Positions 35,075 to 46,439 of a stretch of 64,000 nt of DNA are shown here, in pieces. The stretch comes from Rosa chinensis (taxonomy: Eukaryota > Streptophyta > Magnoliopsida > Rosales > Rosaceae): contig NC_037092.1 in the NCBI RefSeq assembly GCF_002994745.2, positions 1,771,501-1,835,500 on the forward strand, written 5' to 3'. Below the pieces are notes generated by a model. It did no database searches. It saw nothing but the letters and a program-made list of their open reading frames with translations, and was not told the DNA's origin. The translations under genes and the position numbers were made by a program. The stretch's first letter is position 1, and every line of letters starts with the position of its first letter.

Positions 35075-36825
35075 ATGGGTTGCAAGGTTTCAAAACATTC
35101 TTCGAACTTGTCGCTCAAGGGGACAACCGCTCTTGCTTTTTTCCACAAAGAGGGCATTGTAGTTGCAGTTGACTCCAGGGCTTCGAACGAAGAGGATGAG
35201 CTTGAAAAAGAGATTGAGAGTAATCTTTCTTGAGTTTAGATTCGCCCAATGAGTTTGTAATTAATTTAATTTTTATTCCTAATGATTGATATTTTCAGTT
35301 GTAGACGACGAAGTCAAGATGTCTCGAATATCTCCTAAAATAATTTCCTTATTTGTGGGGCGACGTAGTGACTGTCGACTGTTGCGCATTCATATACTAA
35401 AGAAGTTTCCGTGCTGGGTAAGGCACCTATATATAACAATGATCTAAAGTTTGATTTGAATTTGGAAAAATATATATAGCTTAACCACTTGCTTGACATA
35501 TCACGAGAAGGATGAATATGCTGGCAATGAACCTAGAGTTCCAGATGTAGCAGAAACAATTTATAAGTATCTAAATGGTCTTCGTGGCGAGAATAAAAGG
35601 TTTGGAATCCTCATCGCGGGATGGGATGCAGAGGTAATGAAAATACACTTCGTCACTTGAAAATTGTCGTTAATTTTTCTTTTACTCATTTAGCTTCTAA
35701 CTTTTGGTTATTGCAGGGTCACGATCAAATTTATTGTCTCTTTATTAGAGATGATGTTGTTGTGAGACGAAAAGTAACTTCCCCATCATTCGGAGTACTA
35801 GGATCTGGGGCTGTATATGCTGCTACTAGTCTTAAAAGTGACAACCGGTGGTATGTACTTCTACGTACACGCTCTAATTTCTCATTTACTGTTTATACAA
35901 CAATAACATTTGCATTTGATGGTTTCGTACTACTAATCTGAGGTGCTTTTGCTAGTTCCAACTTCCAACTATGACATGTCCACCGACGATGGTACTAAGT
36001 TGGCCCTAGAAGCTTTATTTAATGCAACCGTCCATGATAGGTTCAGTGGTGGACTTTTGAGAGGTAATCTCTTTAAATTAATACAATACACAACATTACG
36101 TGTACTTTTGTCCTTCTCACTTTTATCTTCTGTTTTTTTATCCAGTTTTTCACGTGGATAAATTTGGATGGCGCCCCGAAATTGTCCAAGATCCTTTAAA
36201 AGCCTACTCGATATATTACGAACATTATGAAGAAGAGAAAACGCTTTTCTTAGTTGTTTCTTCTCCTTCAAAAATCCCCCCTATCCCTGCCCATAAGCTT
36301 ATACGACACTTCAGGTATAAATCAACATTTTTCCGTTTGAAGAGCATATTTCTTTATTATATTTTTTTTAAAATAGGAAAACATATAAAAGGGAGTAAAA
36401 TATTTGTCATGTTGTATAATTTTTATTTTTGTTTAAATGTTTATAGGCAGAAAGGTATTACGGTAACAGCAGCCCATTGTGTAGCCCATCGTGTATTGGA
36501 GCAGCATTGTGTAGCCAATGGTGTATTGAAGAAGCAGCGGTTATCCTTCCACCGCCTTATATTCAACTATGGAGTTGAGGCTTCAAATGCATATGCACTC
36601 ACAGCTGCTCATGGTGAAACTGATTCTCAACTTGTAGAAAAGTTTCCAAATCAATTATTGCTGAAAACTGCGTTTCAAAGAAAATTGTTGTTGAAAACTG
36701 TGGAGCCAAGTGTTGAACTCTATTTGAATCGGAGCTCAAAAGATTTGCTCGAGTTCATACGCACCCAATTTGATGGATATTTGTCAACAGAGATGACACA
36801 AATGACCGGAGCACTCGGCCTTTGA
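35075..36825 (+). CDS. Proteasome beta5-like protein A with C-terminal extension, seven exons, 387 aa
   Basis: Proposed exons: 35075-35219, 35299-35417, 35511-35633, 35717-35837, 35956-36063, 36146-36314, 36447-36825, giving one open frame of 387 residues. It starts MGCKVSK, then LKGTTALAFFHKEGIVVAVD and SRAS: the beta5 strand with the Thr1 position (residue 17) and Asp17. Next come MSRISPKII, GILIAGWDAE, FGVLGSG and DRFSGG (Asp166 and Ser169 positions). The Lys33 position reads Met in VKMSRI, so peptidase activity is doubtful. The beta fold ends near GWRPEIV; about 150 further residues are foreign to proteasome subunits. That part begins KTLFLVV and contains a 30-bp in-frame tandem duplication (36475-36534). 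The MGC start could be N-myristoylated and palmitoylated. The exon 4 donor is the least certain site. Confidence 0.7.
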
Positions 36826-36839
36826 GAGCATTTCTTTTT

Positions 36840-37308
36840 TTGATAGGCTTAGGCCTTTGATAGTTAGAGGTAGTTTTGTATTTATTTTTATTAATTGTTT
36901 TATTATGTTGGGCCATTTTTGTCCCAAAGCAGTAACATTTTCATTTTAGCTCTAAAGTACGTTGTTATTTAATATTTGAGAGTTATTAAAGAAAAGATTT
37001 GATGATTTTCTCTATTAAGCTGTTTCTCTATCTTAAAAAAAAATAATTTAAATAGAGGTATTTCCTTTGCCACCGTTTGATTTGGGGTGACTAGCACCCA
37101 ACCACATTGTCAAAAGAAAATGATTCATCGCAACTGGGAACCCACCGCATGTTCCTCTATTTTATTTTATTAACAAAAGAAAAGAAAGTACAAAAAGCGA
37201 GCACTAAGCTAAAATAGTTACAAATACTCAAAGTGAGCACTAAGCTAAAACCTCAGTAAAATACTCAAAGTGAGCACTAAGCTAAAATAGTTACAAATTG
37301 ATGAATAG
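36840..37308. repeat. 3' flank with short tandem repeat
   Basis: At about 37195-37300 a unit containing tactcaaagtgagcactaagctaaaa is repeated three times, with variants of 26-45 bp spacing. A likely 3' UTR of the proteasome-like gene lies before it. No coding region. Confidence 0.5.
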
Positions 37309-39575
37309 TGTTAGGTCCATAATTACCTACTAATTATTCCCCTACTCTTACACTTTTGCTTAACCTTTGTGTTTATTTATATATATTTATTATGTTTTCC
37401 TTATCATGCTAGGAAATGATGGAGAAGCTTGGAAATGCACTAAAAAGTCAACTTTAGCACATTTTCCTACTCCGGCTAGGAGAAACCGAGCTAGGCAAGG
37501 AAAGAGGAGCGGCAGACTGACCAAATGAACTTCAAATGAGTTGAAACTTTCCAGATCCATTATAGACATCCTAAGGATCATTTCGTATGAAGAGTTCAAG
37601 AGCTAGTTAGGAGTGGAAGACCTTCAAACGATAGGCACAAATTTCTGACTAAAAGATGAAAACTGCAAAACAGGAGCTATAAGGATTCCGGCAGCATTTC
37701 CGGCCAAACCACGGTGAACTAAGCTCTAAAATTTTATCTGGATGATCTATACTCATAGAGGAACATTTGTTATGAAGAAGTCAAAGGCCAATTCGGAACT
37801 CTCGGTAGAGATTCAATTGAAGGAAGAAATGAGAAGAAAATGCACAAACGGACAAAGAAATAGGTCAACGGTGGTCAACGTCGGATTCCGGACTTTTTCG
37901 GCTGAGTTGGCCGGCCAAGAACATGTGTGGAGGACAGGAAAGAGCTGATTAGGGTTAGAGACTTTAGGTATAGGTTATTTTGAAATTCAAAAGTTGAAAG
38001 ATGACAAGTGATCTAATTCTTACACCTTACACCTTTGTCTCCCATTTATTACCTTGTTCCCCTACATAATGACCATTATACCCTTACTTTTTCTCCTCCA
38101 CCAAAATATCTATGGGCTTTCTAGGTCATTTTTATGTGGAGTCAAAAACTAGATCCACATTTTGTGCTTACACATTTGTCAACCACATCTAGCCCTTCAT
38201 TCCTTTTGATCTCCACCATTGATTTGGATTGCCTTGGCCTTTAAATACTCTCTTCTCTTTTCCACAACCGTGCATCCCCTTGGCTCCCTCATTTTGGAGC
38301 ATCAAAATCTCTCTTTTCTTTAGATTTAGGTTAGTTTTTCATACCTTGTACATAGTTCTTTGAGTTTGTGTGAGAAATAGGTGTGTAGGCACTTGGGTTT
38401 CACCAAAACCAAAGTTACTACACACTCTAAATCAATCACAACACTTGTTTTCACATATTCAAGCCCTTGTTCTTGAGTTTTGTGGATGTGTATGATGTTT
38501 TGGGTTGTAAAACCGAAAATCCCATACCTTGAAGCAATTCTCTCATCATTTGACATCTTTGAGAGCTAGGTGGGAGGTTGGGTAGTTCTTCTCTTTTCTC
38601 TTCCTTCTCTCTTTAATTTGATGTTCATGGCTTGTATTTGTAATAACATGTGTTGTGAGTAGAATAAATTTGGGACTAGGCCTTAGCCCTAGCCAAACTC
38701 ATGTATAAAATAGTGCGATGCCATACTTTTGATGAATATGCATGTTTTGAATCCTTTAGCTACTTTACCTTAATGCTTTCTTACATATGTTTTTGGATTT
38801 GTCACCTAGAAGCATGTTGTAGGAATTAATGAAATCGGAAACTTAAGCTTGAAAATCTGTTGTAACCGAGAAGCATGTGTAGCTAATAGGGTGGTGGTCT
38901 AGCTTATTCTTACAAGAAGAACTAGATTGCTTGGGTCCTTACCTTAAAATTAATGCTTGGTGCCATGAGTTTAAGAGTCGAGAGGCCTTAGGCTTTACGA
39001 CACCAAAGCCCTTTTATGTTTTAGTGAATGTAAATAGGACTAAGGTTGTGTGATCTAGCTTTGCTCTAGCGACATGGTTAGGTTGCATGATTAGTTGGTA
39101 TCTTGGTTTCTCTAGCGAAAACCGAGGGGAAATTTATCAAAGCATGTTGTTATTAGAAAATGGGTTACATTATATGCATGAGGGAGGCCAGGTGCAAAAA
39201 CCTATGCTCTTATTTATCTCATTGATCAAACTCTCTATTTTATTTTATTTTTATTAGCTTAGTTTATTTTTTTTTGCAACTTATTTTACTTTATAGAAAT
39301 TAAAATCAACAAAGCCGATTCACCACTTTACCATTGTAAATATCATTATTGATAGTTTTGGCTTCCAAAGGGCCGAGACTATTAATTTGTAAAAAGGTAG
39401 ACTCACATGTGTTTTTCTAGGTTTCTTTTCACGGTGATCTAGTTAGGGTAGAGTTACTCAATCCCTTGGGTACGATATTCTTACTTTTCCCCTTTACTAA
39501 AACTTGACCTCCTATACTTGGGAGTAGGAGATATCATTTTTGCACATATTTTTCTACTCAATGATGTCCCCAACA
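37309..39575. mobile_element. Large solo LTR or LTR-like element (2,267 bp) with 5-bp TSD
   Basis: Begins TGTTAGGTCC and ends GTCCCCAACA, giving TGTTRGG/CCAACA inverted ends of LTR type. The 5-bp duplication aatag lies at 37304-37308 and 39576-39580. It contains no retrotransposon domain, only short chance frames. It inserted in or beside old LINE sequence: RNase H-like remains lie immediately to the right. It shows no obvious similarity to the other large solo LTR at 25436. Confidence 0.65.
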
Positions 39576-39580
39576 AATAG

Positions 39581-39850
39581 ACCACGCAACAACCACATAT
39601 AGTGCATCAACTACCATACAGTAGAAACCACCATAACTCAAGCCACCTTTAATTTCAAGCATATCAGAATTAGCTAATACAGAAATTCTATAAATCTTGC
39701 AGATTGTGAACAAAGGCAGTCGAAGCACAACAAGAGCAAGGGTCCCACCAATAATACCCCTCATGATCCATTCCATAATTAGCTAAACAGTCAGCCACTT
39801 GATTTTCTCCTCGAGCTTAACCAAAACTCCTCATGTTCTTTTTGTTTTGA
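39581..39850 (-). mobile_element. LINE RNase H C-terminal fragment
   Basis: On the minus strand from about 39840 the sequence reads ARGENQVADCLANYGMDH, then WWDPCSCCASTAF and VHNLQDL. The NQVAD-LAN motif and the WW-D pattern are the end of the RNase H-like domain found in plant LINE polyproteins. A stop precedes the motif, and no other domain remains. Confidence 0.55.
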
Positions 39851-40108
39851 TACATTGGAGTTGAGGTTTAATTATATGCAGCACTCTTCGATCTATGATA
39901 ATAAGATGTTAGCTTCCTCAAGCTATGACGTACTGCTGCAGTAACTTAGGGTTTGGATGAAGTATGATATGGGATCAGGGTTAATGCTTTAATAATGGTA
40001 TAAATGAAGTATCACATGCATGGAAGAAGTTTGTTTTTCTTCTTTCTTTCTTTATTTCTTTCTGATGAACCTCGACGAAATGAGGATAATTTATTGAATA
40101 AAAAATAA

Positions 40109-40524
40109 GGGCTAAATACAAATTACTACCCTGTGGTTTAGGTCCAAAATCAATTCAGTCCCTGAACTTCTAATTTCATCAAAAACCCCCCATACACTTT
40201 GAATTTTGATCTAATAGGTCCAATTTGTTAGTTTTCTGACAATTGAGTTATTTAACTTGTTAATGTGGCTCATATATGGCCTATGTTTTATGATGTGGTG
40301 TTGAGGTGGTCTGCATAGTCAATTTAGGAGTGAGTTCTACTATTAAAAATAAATAGTTTTTCAACAAATAATCCAACTATAACTTGAACCCATAACAGAA
40401 TATTAACGAATTGGACCTATTAGATCAAAATTGAAAGTGCAGGGGTGTTTTTGATGAAATTAGAAGTCCAGGGACTGAATTGATTTTGGTTCTAAACTAC
40501 AGGGTACTAACTAGTATTTTGCCC
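40109..40524. mobile_element. Mutator-like MITE (416 bp) with long TIRs and 9-bp TSD
   Basis: The left end (gggctaaatacaaattacta) and right end (on the minus strand, gggcaaaatactagttagta) are inverted repeats of about 110 bp; both contain ggactgaattgatttt or its complement. The duplication aaaaaataa is at 40100-40108 and 40525-40533. A 9-bp TSD with long TIRs is characteristic of MULEs. No coding region. It split the 3' tail of a LINE fragment. Confidence 0.85.
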
Positions 40525-40533
40525 AAAAAATAA

Positions 40534-41110
40534 ATACATAGAGGGGAAATTATATCAAATCTCTCGATAACATCAACAGAAATTAGGAAGACTCATTCGG
40601 TCCCGATTACAAAAACTATGAATGATAGGCGGAGCCAAATCCCACCAAACTAAACCTGAGGAAGTAGTTCTAAAATTTGTTAGTGTGTCTGCGGCTTGAT
40701 TCCATTCACAAAATATATGAGTAGAATGAAATTGCATTTGAGCAATACGAGTAAACAATTACCCCATTCCACATGAAGTTGCCAAGGTACAAGATGAGGA
40801 GATTGAAGAAAATTGAGAACAAGTGTAGAGTCCACTTCCAACCATGTGAATTTCCAATATCGGACCCATGCTAATTCTATTGTTTTAATAATTGTCATGA
40901 CCTCCGCTGCAACAAAACTAGGCATATCCAAATTGGAGCAAAAAACACCCAAACAACACCTTTATATACAGTCCCGAAACAAGCCACCATAACCTGCTTT
41001 CCCCAAATCACTTTTCCGTGCTCCATCTATGTTTGTCTTGATCCAATCAAATAGCGGAGAATGCCAATTAACTTCAATGATGCAAGGAGTCTTCGATCCG
41101 CTGCCTACAA
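40534..41110 (-). mobile_element. LINE 3' end with RNase H-like domain, broken
   Basis: On the minus strand the order is WHSPLFDWIKTNIDGARKSD, GYGGLFRDC, then a stop, FVAAEVMTIIKTIELAWVR, WLEVDSTLVLNFLQS, and in another frame IFCEWNQAADTL. These are the D, E and D positions of the RNase H-like domain closing plant LINE ORF2. The 3' end continues past the MITE toward 40020. Frame breaks make it dead. Confidence 0.7.
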
Positions 41111-41291
41111 GGGGCATTAAACCTCTTCAAAATACATAGCTTATGAGTGTTACGAGTGGTATATGCATGTGACCAGTGGCAATTTGACAAGTGACATGCA
41201 TGGAAGTCTTTTTTATTGTTACTGTTATTTTTCTTATCGAGGATGTGCAGTGTTTATGGCGCACAAGTACGTACACCCATTGCATAATTAA

Positions 41292-42185
41292 GACCATCTC
41301 CAACGGTGGTGTCAAAATCCACCGTGGAGCTCCAACGGTAACATAAGGCCTGTGAAATCAACTCCAACAAATCTGTCAAATCCTACGTGTATTTGACATA
41401 TGAACCCAATCTGTCAAATTTGACAGATCTCTCAAAACTGTCAAATGCCTCAATAGCTCATCTTCATCGTCTTCAAAGATTGCTTTTTTGCCAGAATCAC
41501 AAAGAAATTGGTCTGTTCCCAAAAATCCAAACCCGAAAACTTCTTCACGATCTTGATTTGAAATCCCAGATGGCCAGATTCGTTATTATCATGACAAGAT
41601 CCAGAGCTTTCTCTCGATTTCGATCTGAAATTCTCTCTCTCGATGTCGATCTAAAATCCCACATGTTGATATGTATTTGAAATTCCCTCTCTTCTCGACA
41701 TCGATGTTATATGTCGATCTCAAAGAAACATTAAACTGCAGATAATTGAGATAGATAAGGAAGAGAAGATGGAAAAGAATTGTTGGAAAATAAATGAACA
41801 AGAACTCACCAACCATGCCGATCTGTCTAATCTCAATCTATTTCCCAAAAACTCAAACTAAAAAACTTGTTCATGATCTGAATATGAAACAGGGAAAGTG
41901 AAGATGGAAAAGATGAAGAGGAGTTGTTGGCAGATAAATGAAGAAGAGCTTGATTTTAGTTGCGGCAGGTTGCTGAAGTGAGAAGGAGAGATTGACTCAA
42001 TTATTGGCTTTTGTTTGATGCAAAAAGCTACAGCAAGTAGGGGAAATTAAAAAAACAAGAAGGGGTTGGGTTGGGTTGGATTTGGCAGATGGGTTGGAGA
42101 AGAAGTCCACAAACTGTTTTTTGCCAAGTCAGCTGTCAAATTTAAATTTGACAAAAATTGTTGACATCTCTTGTTGGAGATGCTC
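41292..42185. mobile_element. PIF/Harbinger-like non-autonomous element (894 bp)
   Basis: Ends are inverted: gaccatctccaac at the left, and gagcatctccaac (minus strand) at the right. TAA is present on both sides (41289-41291 and 42186-42188), fitting the 3-bp target of PIF/Harbinger. The body includes repeated tttgacaga/gtcaaat motifs near both ends and no transposase frame. A 3-bp TSD can occur by chance; the inverted ends are the better evidence. Confidence 0.6.
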
Positions 42186-42427
42186 TAAGCGGGGAGATAT
42201 ATAACAATAACACGTGCAAGATTGACCAGTCGCACAACAGCATACAGCATCCAGGTCTCCCTTAATACAGGTGCTCATCAGAGGCGTTGAGGGTGAATGA
42301 AAAAACCGAATAAGCTAATTACTAGCTGATTAACCAGCATTAATGCGCACAACAACCACAGCTAACATCTCCGTACTCCTCATTAACTGTGACATAACCT
42401 AACCCAACCCAGATCTACATCTTTTTC

Positions 42428-43968
42428 TAGGGCTGGGCTCGGGTCGGGCCGGGCCCGAAAATCAGTGAGACCGAGACCGAACCCGAAACTTTCGGTTCGG
42501 GCTTTTTGTAAACTGAAAACCGACAGAACCCGAACCCATTCGGGCCGGTTCGGTTTTCGGGCCTAAAATGTCTGTTTTACCTGTTTTGCCCATTTTGTCA
42601 GTTTTGGTACCTGGAAGACTGGAATGCATATCAAATTATAATGCTGTCAACTGTTGAAGAAGTACTAGCCCTTTTATAAATTTATAGCAAGTAATTGTTT
42701 CTGAATCAAACATACATAAGAAAATGAACTGAGAGACAGTTGCTAGCAAATGACGGTGGTCATCCAGTGTAGATGTGACCCAACCCCCTCCGATTGAGTT
42801 TCGAAGAGCTAATCCAGATCCTGCAATCCCACGCGGCTCAACAAGGCACCTCAATGTTCTACATAAGTTACTTAACTCTACATCAGCTCAATCAAAATAA
42901 AATATTGTTCTTCAATCCTTAACAAATTCAGTTTATCATAGCCCAAACTCTGATATTACTTTGATTCTCAACAGATTCACAGTAAAATATTGTCCTTCAA
43001 CTCTCAACAAATTCAGTTCGTCCAAGCCTAAACTCTGATATTACTTTGGTTCCCATTGACTCATAGAGTCTTACATCAATAAATAGCTACAGATCAGACA
43101 TGTCATAATAGTTCAGAACTCTCAGAGACAATAAATCAAACATCTTCTGTGCATTATATGCTTACCTGATCGGAAGAGTTGATCGGATTATTGAAGACGA
43201 AGCAAAGGCCTATCGGATCTTGGAGCGGCTCGGACTTGCGCCAAGTCGGCGACGGCGAAATCGGGAGCTGTAACAGCGCACGGATCGTGTTCTTGTTTCG
43301 ACAGACAACCTTGAAGGCATAGGGTAAACCCCAAAGGCGAGGATCCAACTTCGAACCTGGTTGAGGTGGTGGAGGGCTCGGAGAACCCCAAGGGGGTCGG
43401 CGCCGGAGCTGGAGAATTCAACGAAGAAGGCTCGGAGTTCGGCTTCGCGGATGTTGAAAGCGGAGTGGAGATCGGAGGATTAGGAAGAAGTACCAGATAT
43501 AGAATTCGTCCCAGAGAGCCCCTTGAAGCAACGCCTTTGATTAATCATTCTAAGTTCAGAAGGTGGTGGAGGGCTCGGAGATAGTGAGATGGTATCGATA
43601 GTTCGATACTATCGAAGTATCGAGTATCGACAAGCAAAGAGAGGGCGGCTGAGGTCGAGTTAGTCGACTGGAGGAGTGTAGCCTTTAGTCCCTTTACTCC
43701 TTTAGGGTTGTTTAATTTTTTTTTTTAATATTTAACTTATTATTATAACACCCAATCATGGACTGACATGTGGCATCTGCTACAGTATCGGGTCGGTTCG
43801 GGCTTTCGGGCCCTAAAAATATGAAACCCGAGACCGAACCGATTACATGAATTCGGGTCGGGCTTTAGACCGAACCGAAAATTTCAATTCTAAAACCGAA
43901 CCGAATCGGGCTTTTTCCCTCGGTTCGGGTCGGGTTCTCGGTTTTTCGGGTCCGGACGCCCACCCCTA
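42428..43968. mobile_element. hAT-type non-autonomous element (1,541 bp), sister of 339-1522
   Basis: Starts tagggctgggctcgggtcgg and ends tccggacgcccacccctat minus its last t. The 8-bp duplication tctttttc is at 42420-42427 and 43969-43976. Subterminal blocks of cgggt/accgaac motifs at both ends match those of the nested element at 339-1522. No transposase is encoded. It lies about 115 bp upstream of a small ORF at 44085, in what may be the promoter or leader of that gene. Confidence 0.85.
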
Positions 43969-44084
43969 TCTTTTTCAACTCCCAAACATCTCCTTCCTCT
44001 TCCAGCTCTCACACCACATTAAACTTTTCATATTATTAAGATCTCACAGATCGAACCTACAGATCGAGGTGATCGAGTGTAAAA

Positions 44085-44186
44085 ATGCTCAAGAAGCTCG
44101 GAGGTGGTGGGAAATCCCAGTCTTCCAAGAGAGGGAAAGAGAGTAAGAGCAATGAGAAAGATCAGAGTAAGAGTACTAAGAGCTGA
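44085..44186 (+). CDS. Possible small ORF, 33 aa, Lys/Ser-rich
   Basis: An ATG at 44085 opens MLKKLGGGGKSQSSKRGKES then a further 13 residues and a stop. The leader upstream is pyrimidine-rich (ctccttcctcttccagctct), like a plant 5' UTR, and the hAT insertion ends about 115 bp before the ATG. The composition is low-complexity. It could be the first exon of a longer gene, a micropeptide or chance. Confidence 0.25.
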   Translation: MLKKLGGGGKSQSSKRGKESKSNEKDQSKSTKS

Positions 44187-44189
44187 AAG

Positions 44190-45250
44190 TCACTAGCTGT
44201 TCATCCAAAACAACTTTTGTTTAAATATCTAGTCCTAAACTGAATTGATCTTAAGGCCTTTAGAACTTGGACACCGTTGTATGACTTGACATTGGAAATA
44301 ATACTTGTTCTGTCTTCTTAGTCATTTTCAGCACATAAACTAGTTTAATATATATCTACTTTTATCAGCCCTGTGATAACAGAAGTAGGAGAACATACTG
44401 ACACCTAGGAATAATTGTCTACTCCAAGATTGGGATTCTGAAATAGTAGAGCGCTTCAAATTAATTTAGTCCCTAGGAAATTCATCATTTTCAGTCCCTA
44501 GGAAATTCATCATTTTCTGGAGCTTCTTCACCGAAGTAATTAATCATAAACATTGGTTGCAATTTAAATGCTGGTTGAATACATATTCGATAATTATATT
44601 ATTGTAACACTCCAAATGTTTTAGTTTTCATGGGTCCTTCTTAGACCCTAAGGCTCACTGGGTAAAACCCTTGCAATTTGAAGTTCTGAAAATCCTACTG
44701 ATTTGAAAACAGTCCTTTTTTGCTTGAATATCTTCTATGCATGGTTTATCACCAATGTAGGAAGCTTCGATCATAGTCGAGATTAGTAAAACTATATCCT
44801 CTTCACTGAAACCATGAATTCTAAAAAAAACAACCACAATTTCGTGCATCACTACTCTCAAGCACAAATGGGTCTTTTGGAAATACTTGGGCAAAGCTAG
44901 TACTTGAGTACCCCAAGGAGTTTAACAGCTCCAATGTATTGAGCCTAAGTTTACAGTCAAGGCTAGTTTGTACGATGAGGATAATCTGAAAAGCTATCAG
45001 AAGCTATTGGAAGTGCTTGAAGCATTGGCCTTTCCCTTTCTCTTTGATGTTGGGTGCAGTGGCAGTGGATTCGGGTTGGACTTCATTTTGACTAATACTA
45101 TAAACGTTTAATTAGGAATTGTTTTATTAAACTTTTGCTGATAGAACAGTCTCTAGGTATTAAATAAATTGCTTAAAGTCAATTACTTCTTTTGTTTTTC
45201 TTTTGCACTGATGCATAGCTTTCATACATCTCCTGATTGTTTAAATTCAG
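44190..45250 (-). other. Mostly non-coding; conserved-looking frame at 44655-44894 (minus)
   Basis: The minus frame reads LRVVMHEIVVVFFRIHGFSE, then EDIVLLISTMIEAS and IEDIQAKKDCFQISRIF. The amphipathic pattern around GFSEEDI is reminiscent of mTERF-type helical repeats, but there is one unit only and I cannot confirm it. The rest shows nothing. Confidence 0.25.
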
Positions 45251-46046
45251 ATTCATGGAGGCTGCAGTGGAATTGGCATATTTGCGATTCAGATGGCTAA
45301 GCACCAGGGAGCCATTGTATTTGCAACAGCAGGTAAAGATAGCTGAATGTAAACGTCTTGGAGCTGACCTATGCATCAACTATAACAAAAATGACTTTGT
45401 TGAAGTGATAAGGGACAGCACTAAAGGCCAAGGTTTGTTCTCTTGTAGCATCACCTACCAATATAACTTAAGAATGATCATTTTACATTGTACCATTAAT
45501 TTTAGTCATTGTTGTAGATGAAATATATATATATATATATATATATAATTATATATTGTGCCATGGCAGGCGTTGATGTTATCTTGGATTGCGTTGGGTT
45601 TAAGTATTTTCAGAGAAATCTTGAATGCCTGAAGGAAGGTGGGAGACTTGTTCAAATAGGTGGCTGCTGGATGACACAATACGATTCTTATGGAAAAGTA
45701 CAAAAGCTCTTTTCAAATTTCAAATGCATTGATGGTAAGTAGTAAACTGGAAATATTCTATAGTATCACATGTTTATGATTTGGTGAACTTGGTTTCTCA
45801 TTCAAGATTTCCCATCATATTATTTCTTTTTCTTCTTCTCTTTTTCTCTTATACAAGTTGTGGATTATATTGGTTACTTTATCATGCAATTGGATATGCA
45901 CAAACCCAATCTGAAAGTGATCCATAATTTAAGGAATTTCACCAGTACGCTTCGACTGTTCCTACCATGCATTTTCAGATGTTGTCTTTCCATTTATCTG
46001 TTTTTCAGATCATCAGAAGTAAATATAGACTATAGAATTGTATTGC

Positions 46047-46102
<56 letters not shown>

Positions 46103-46438
46103 CGCGCGCGCGCGCGTGTGTATATATATATATGTATATATATATATATGTCTTCTGTTAAAATTATCAACTTGTGTCTTTTGTATCCTACCAGTACTGT
46201 CAGTTTACAAAGAGTTGTTGATGTGGTGTTTGTGCATGCAGTGGCTGCCTTGGTATACAGAACTCCAGAGATGAAGACCTCCATTGTTGAGGAGGTTCAG
46301 GGGAAAGTGATGCCTGCAATTGAGAATGGCGACGTGAAACTTGTGATTCACAAGGTTTTTACATTCGAAGAAGCAGCTGAGGCACACAAACTCAAGAAAA
46401 GTGGCAATCATATCGGAAAGATATTGCTTCACCCTTGA
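45251..46438 (+). pseudogene. Quinone oxidoreductase-like (PIG3/zeta-crystallin family), 3' exons, broken
   Basis: Exon-like pieces: about 45251-45432 (IHGGCSGIGIFAIQMAKHQG and IVFATAGKDS, then a stop, then AECKRLGADLCINY), about 45570-45734 (VDVILDCVGFKYFQRNLECL, RLVQIGG), and about 46239-46438 (TPEMKTSIVEEVQGKV, EAAEAHKLKKSGNHIGKILL). These are the Rossmann glycine motif and C-terminal part of a medium-chain NADPH:quinone oxidoreductase. A loss of a few bases at about 45335 removes residues after GKDS and causes a stop. The N-terminal exons and one middle exon are missing. Introns are kept, so it is a duplicated gene fragment. Confidence 0.7.
46049..46151. repeat. Compound microsatellite (TA)n(TG)n(CG)n(TG)n(TA)n
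   Basis: Alternating purine-pyrimidine DNA of about 100 bp within an intron of the quinone oxidoreductase pseudogene. The central tgtg-cgcgcgcg-tgtg block could adopt Z-DNA. A shorter TA run lies at 45526-45547. Confidence 0.85.
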
Positions 46439-46439
46439 T

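Noticed and set aside
43600..43630. Inverted tatcgatagttcgatactatcg repeat as a regulatory palindrome
   Set aside because: It lies inside the non-autonomous hAT and is a short local repeat without other support.
45860..46438. 192-residue frame across a microsatellite
   Set aside because: The first two thirds translate intron and TA/TG repeat (YIYIYI, CVCVCV); only the last part from about 46239 is an exon of the quinone oxidoreductase pseudogene.
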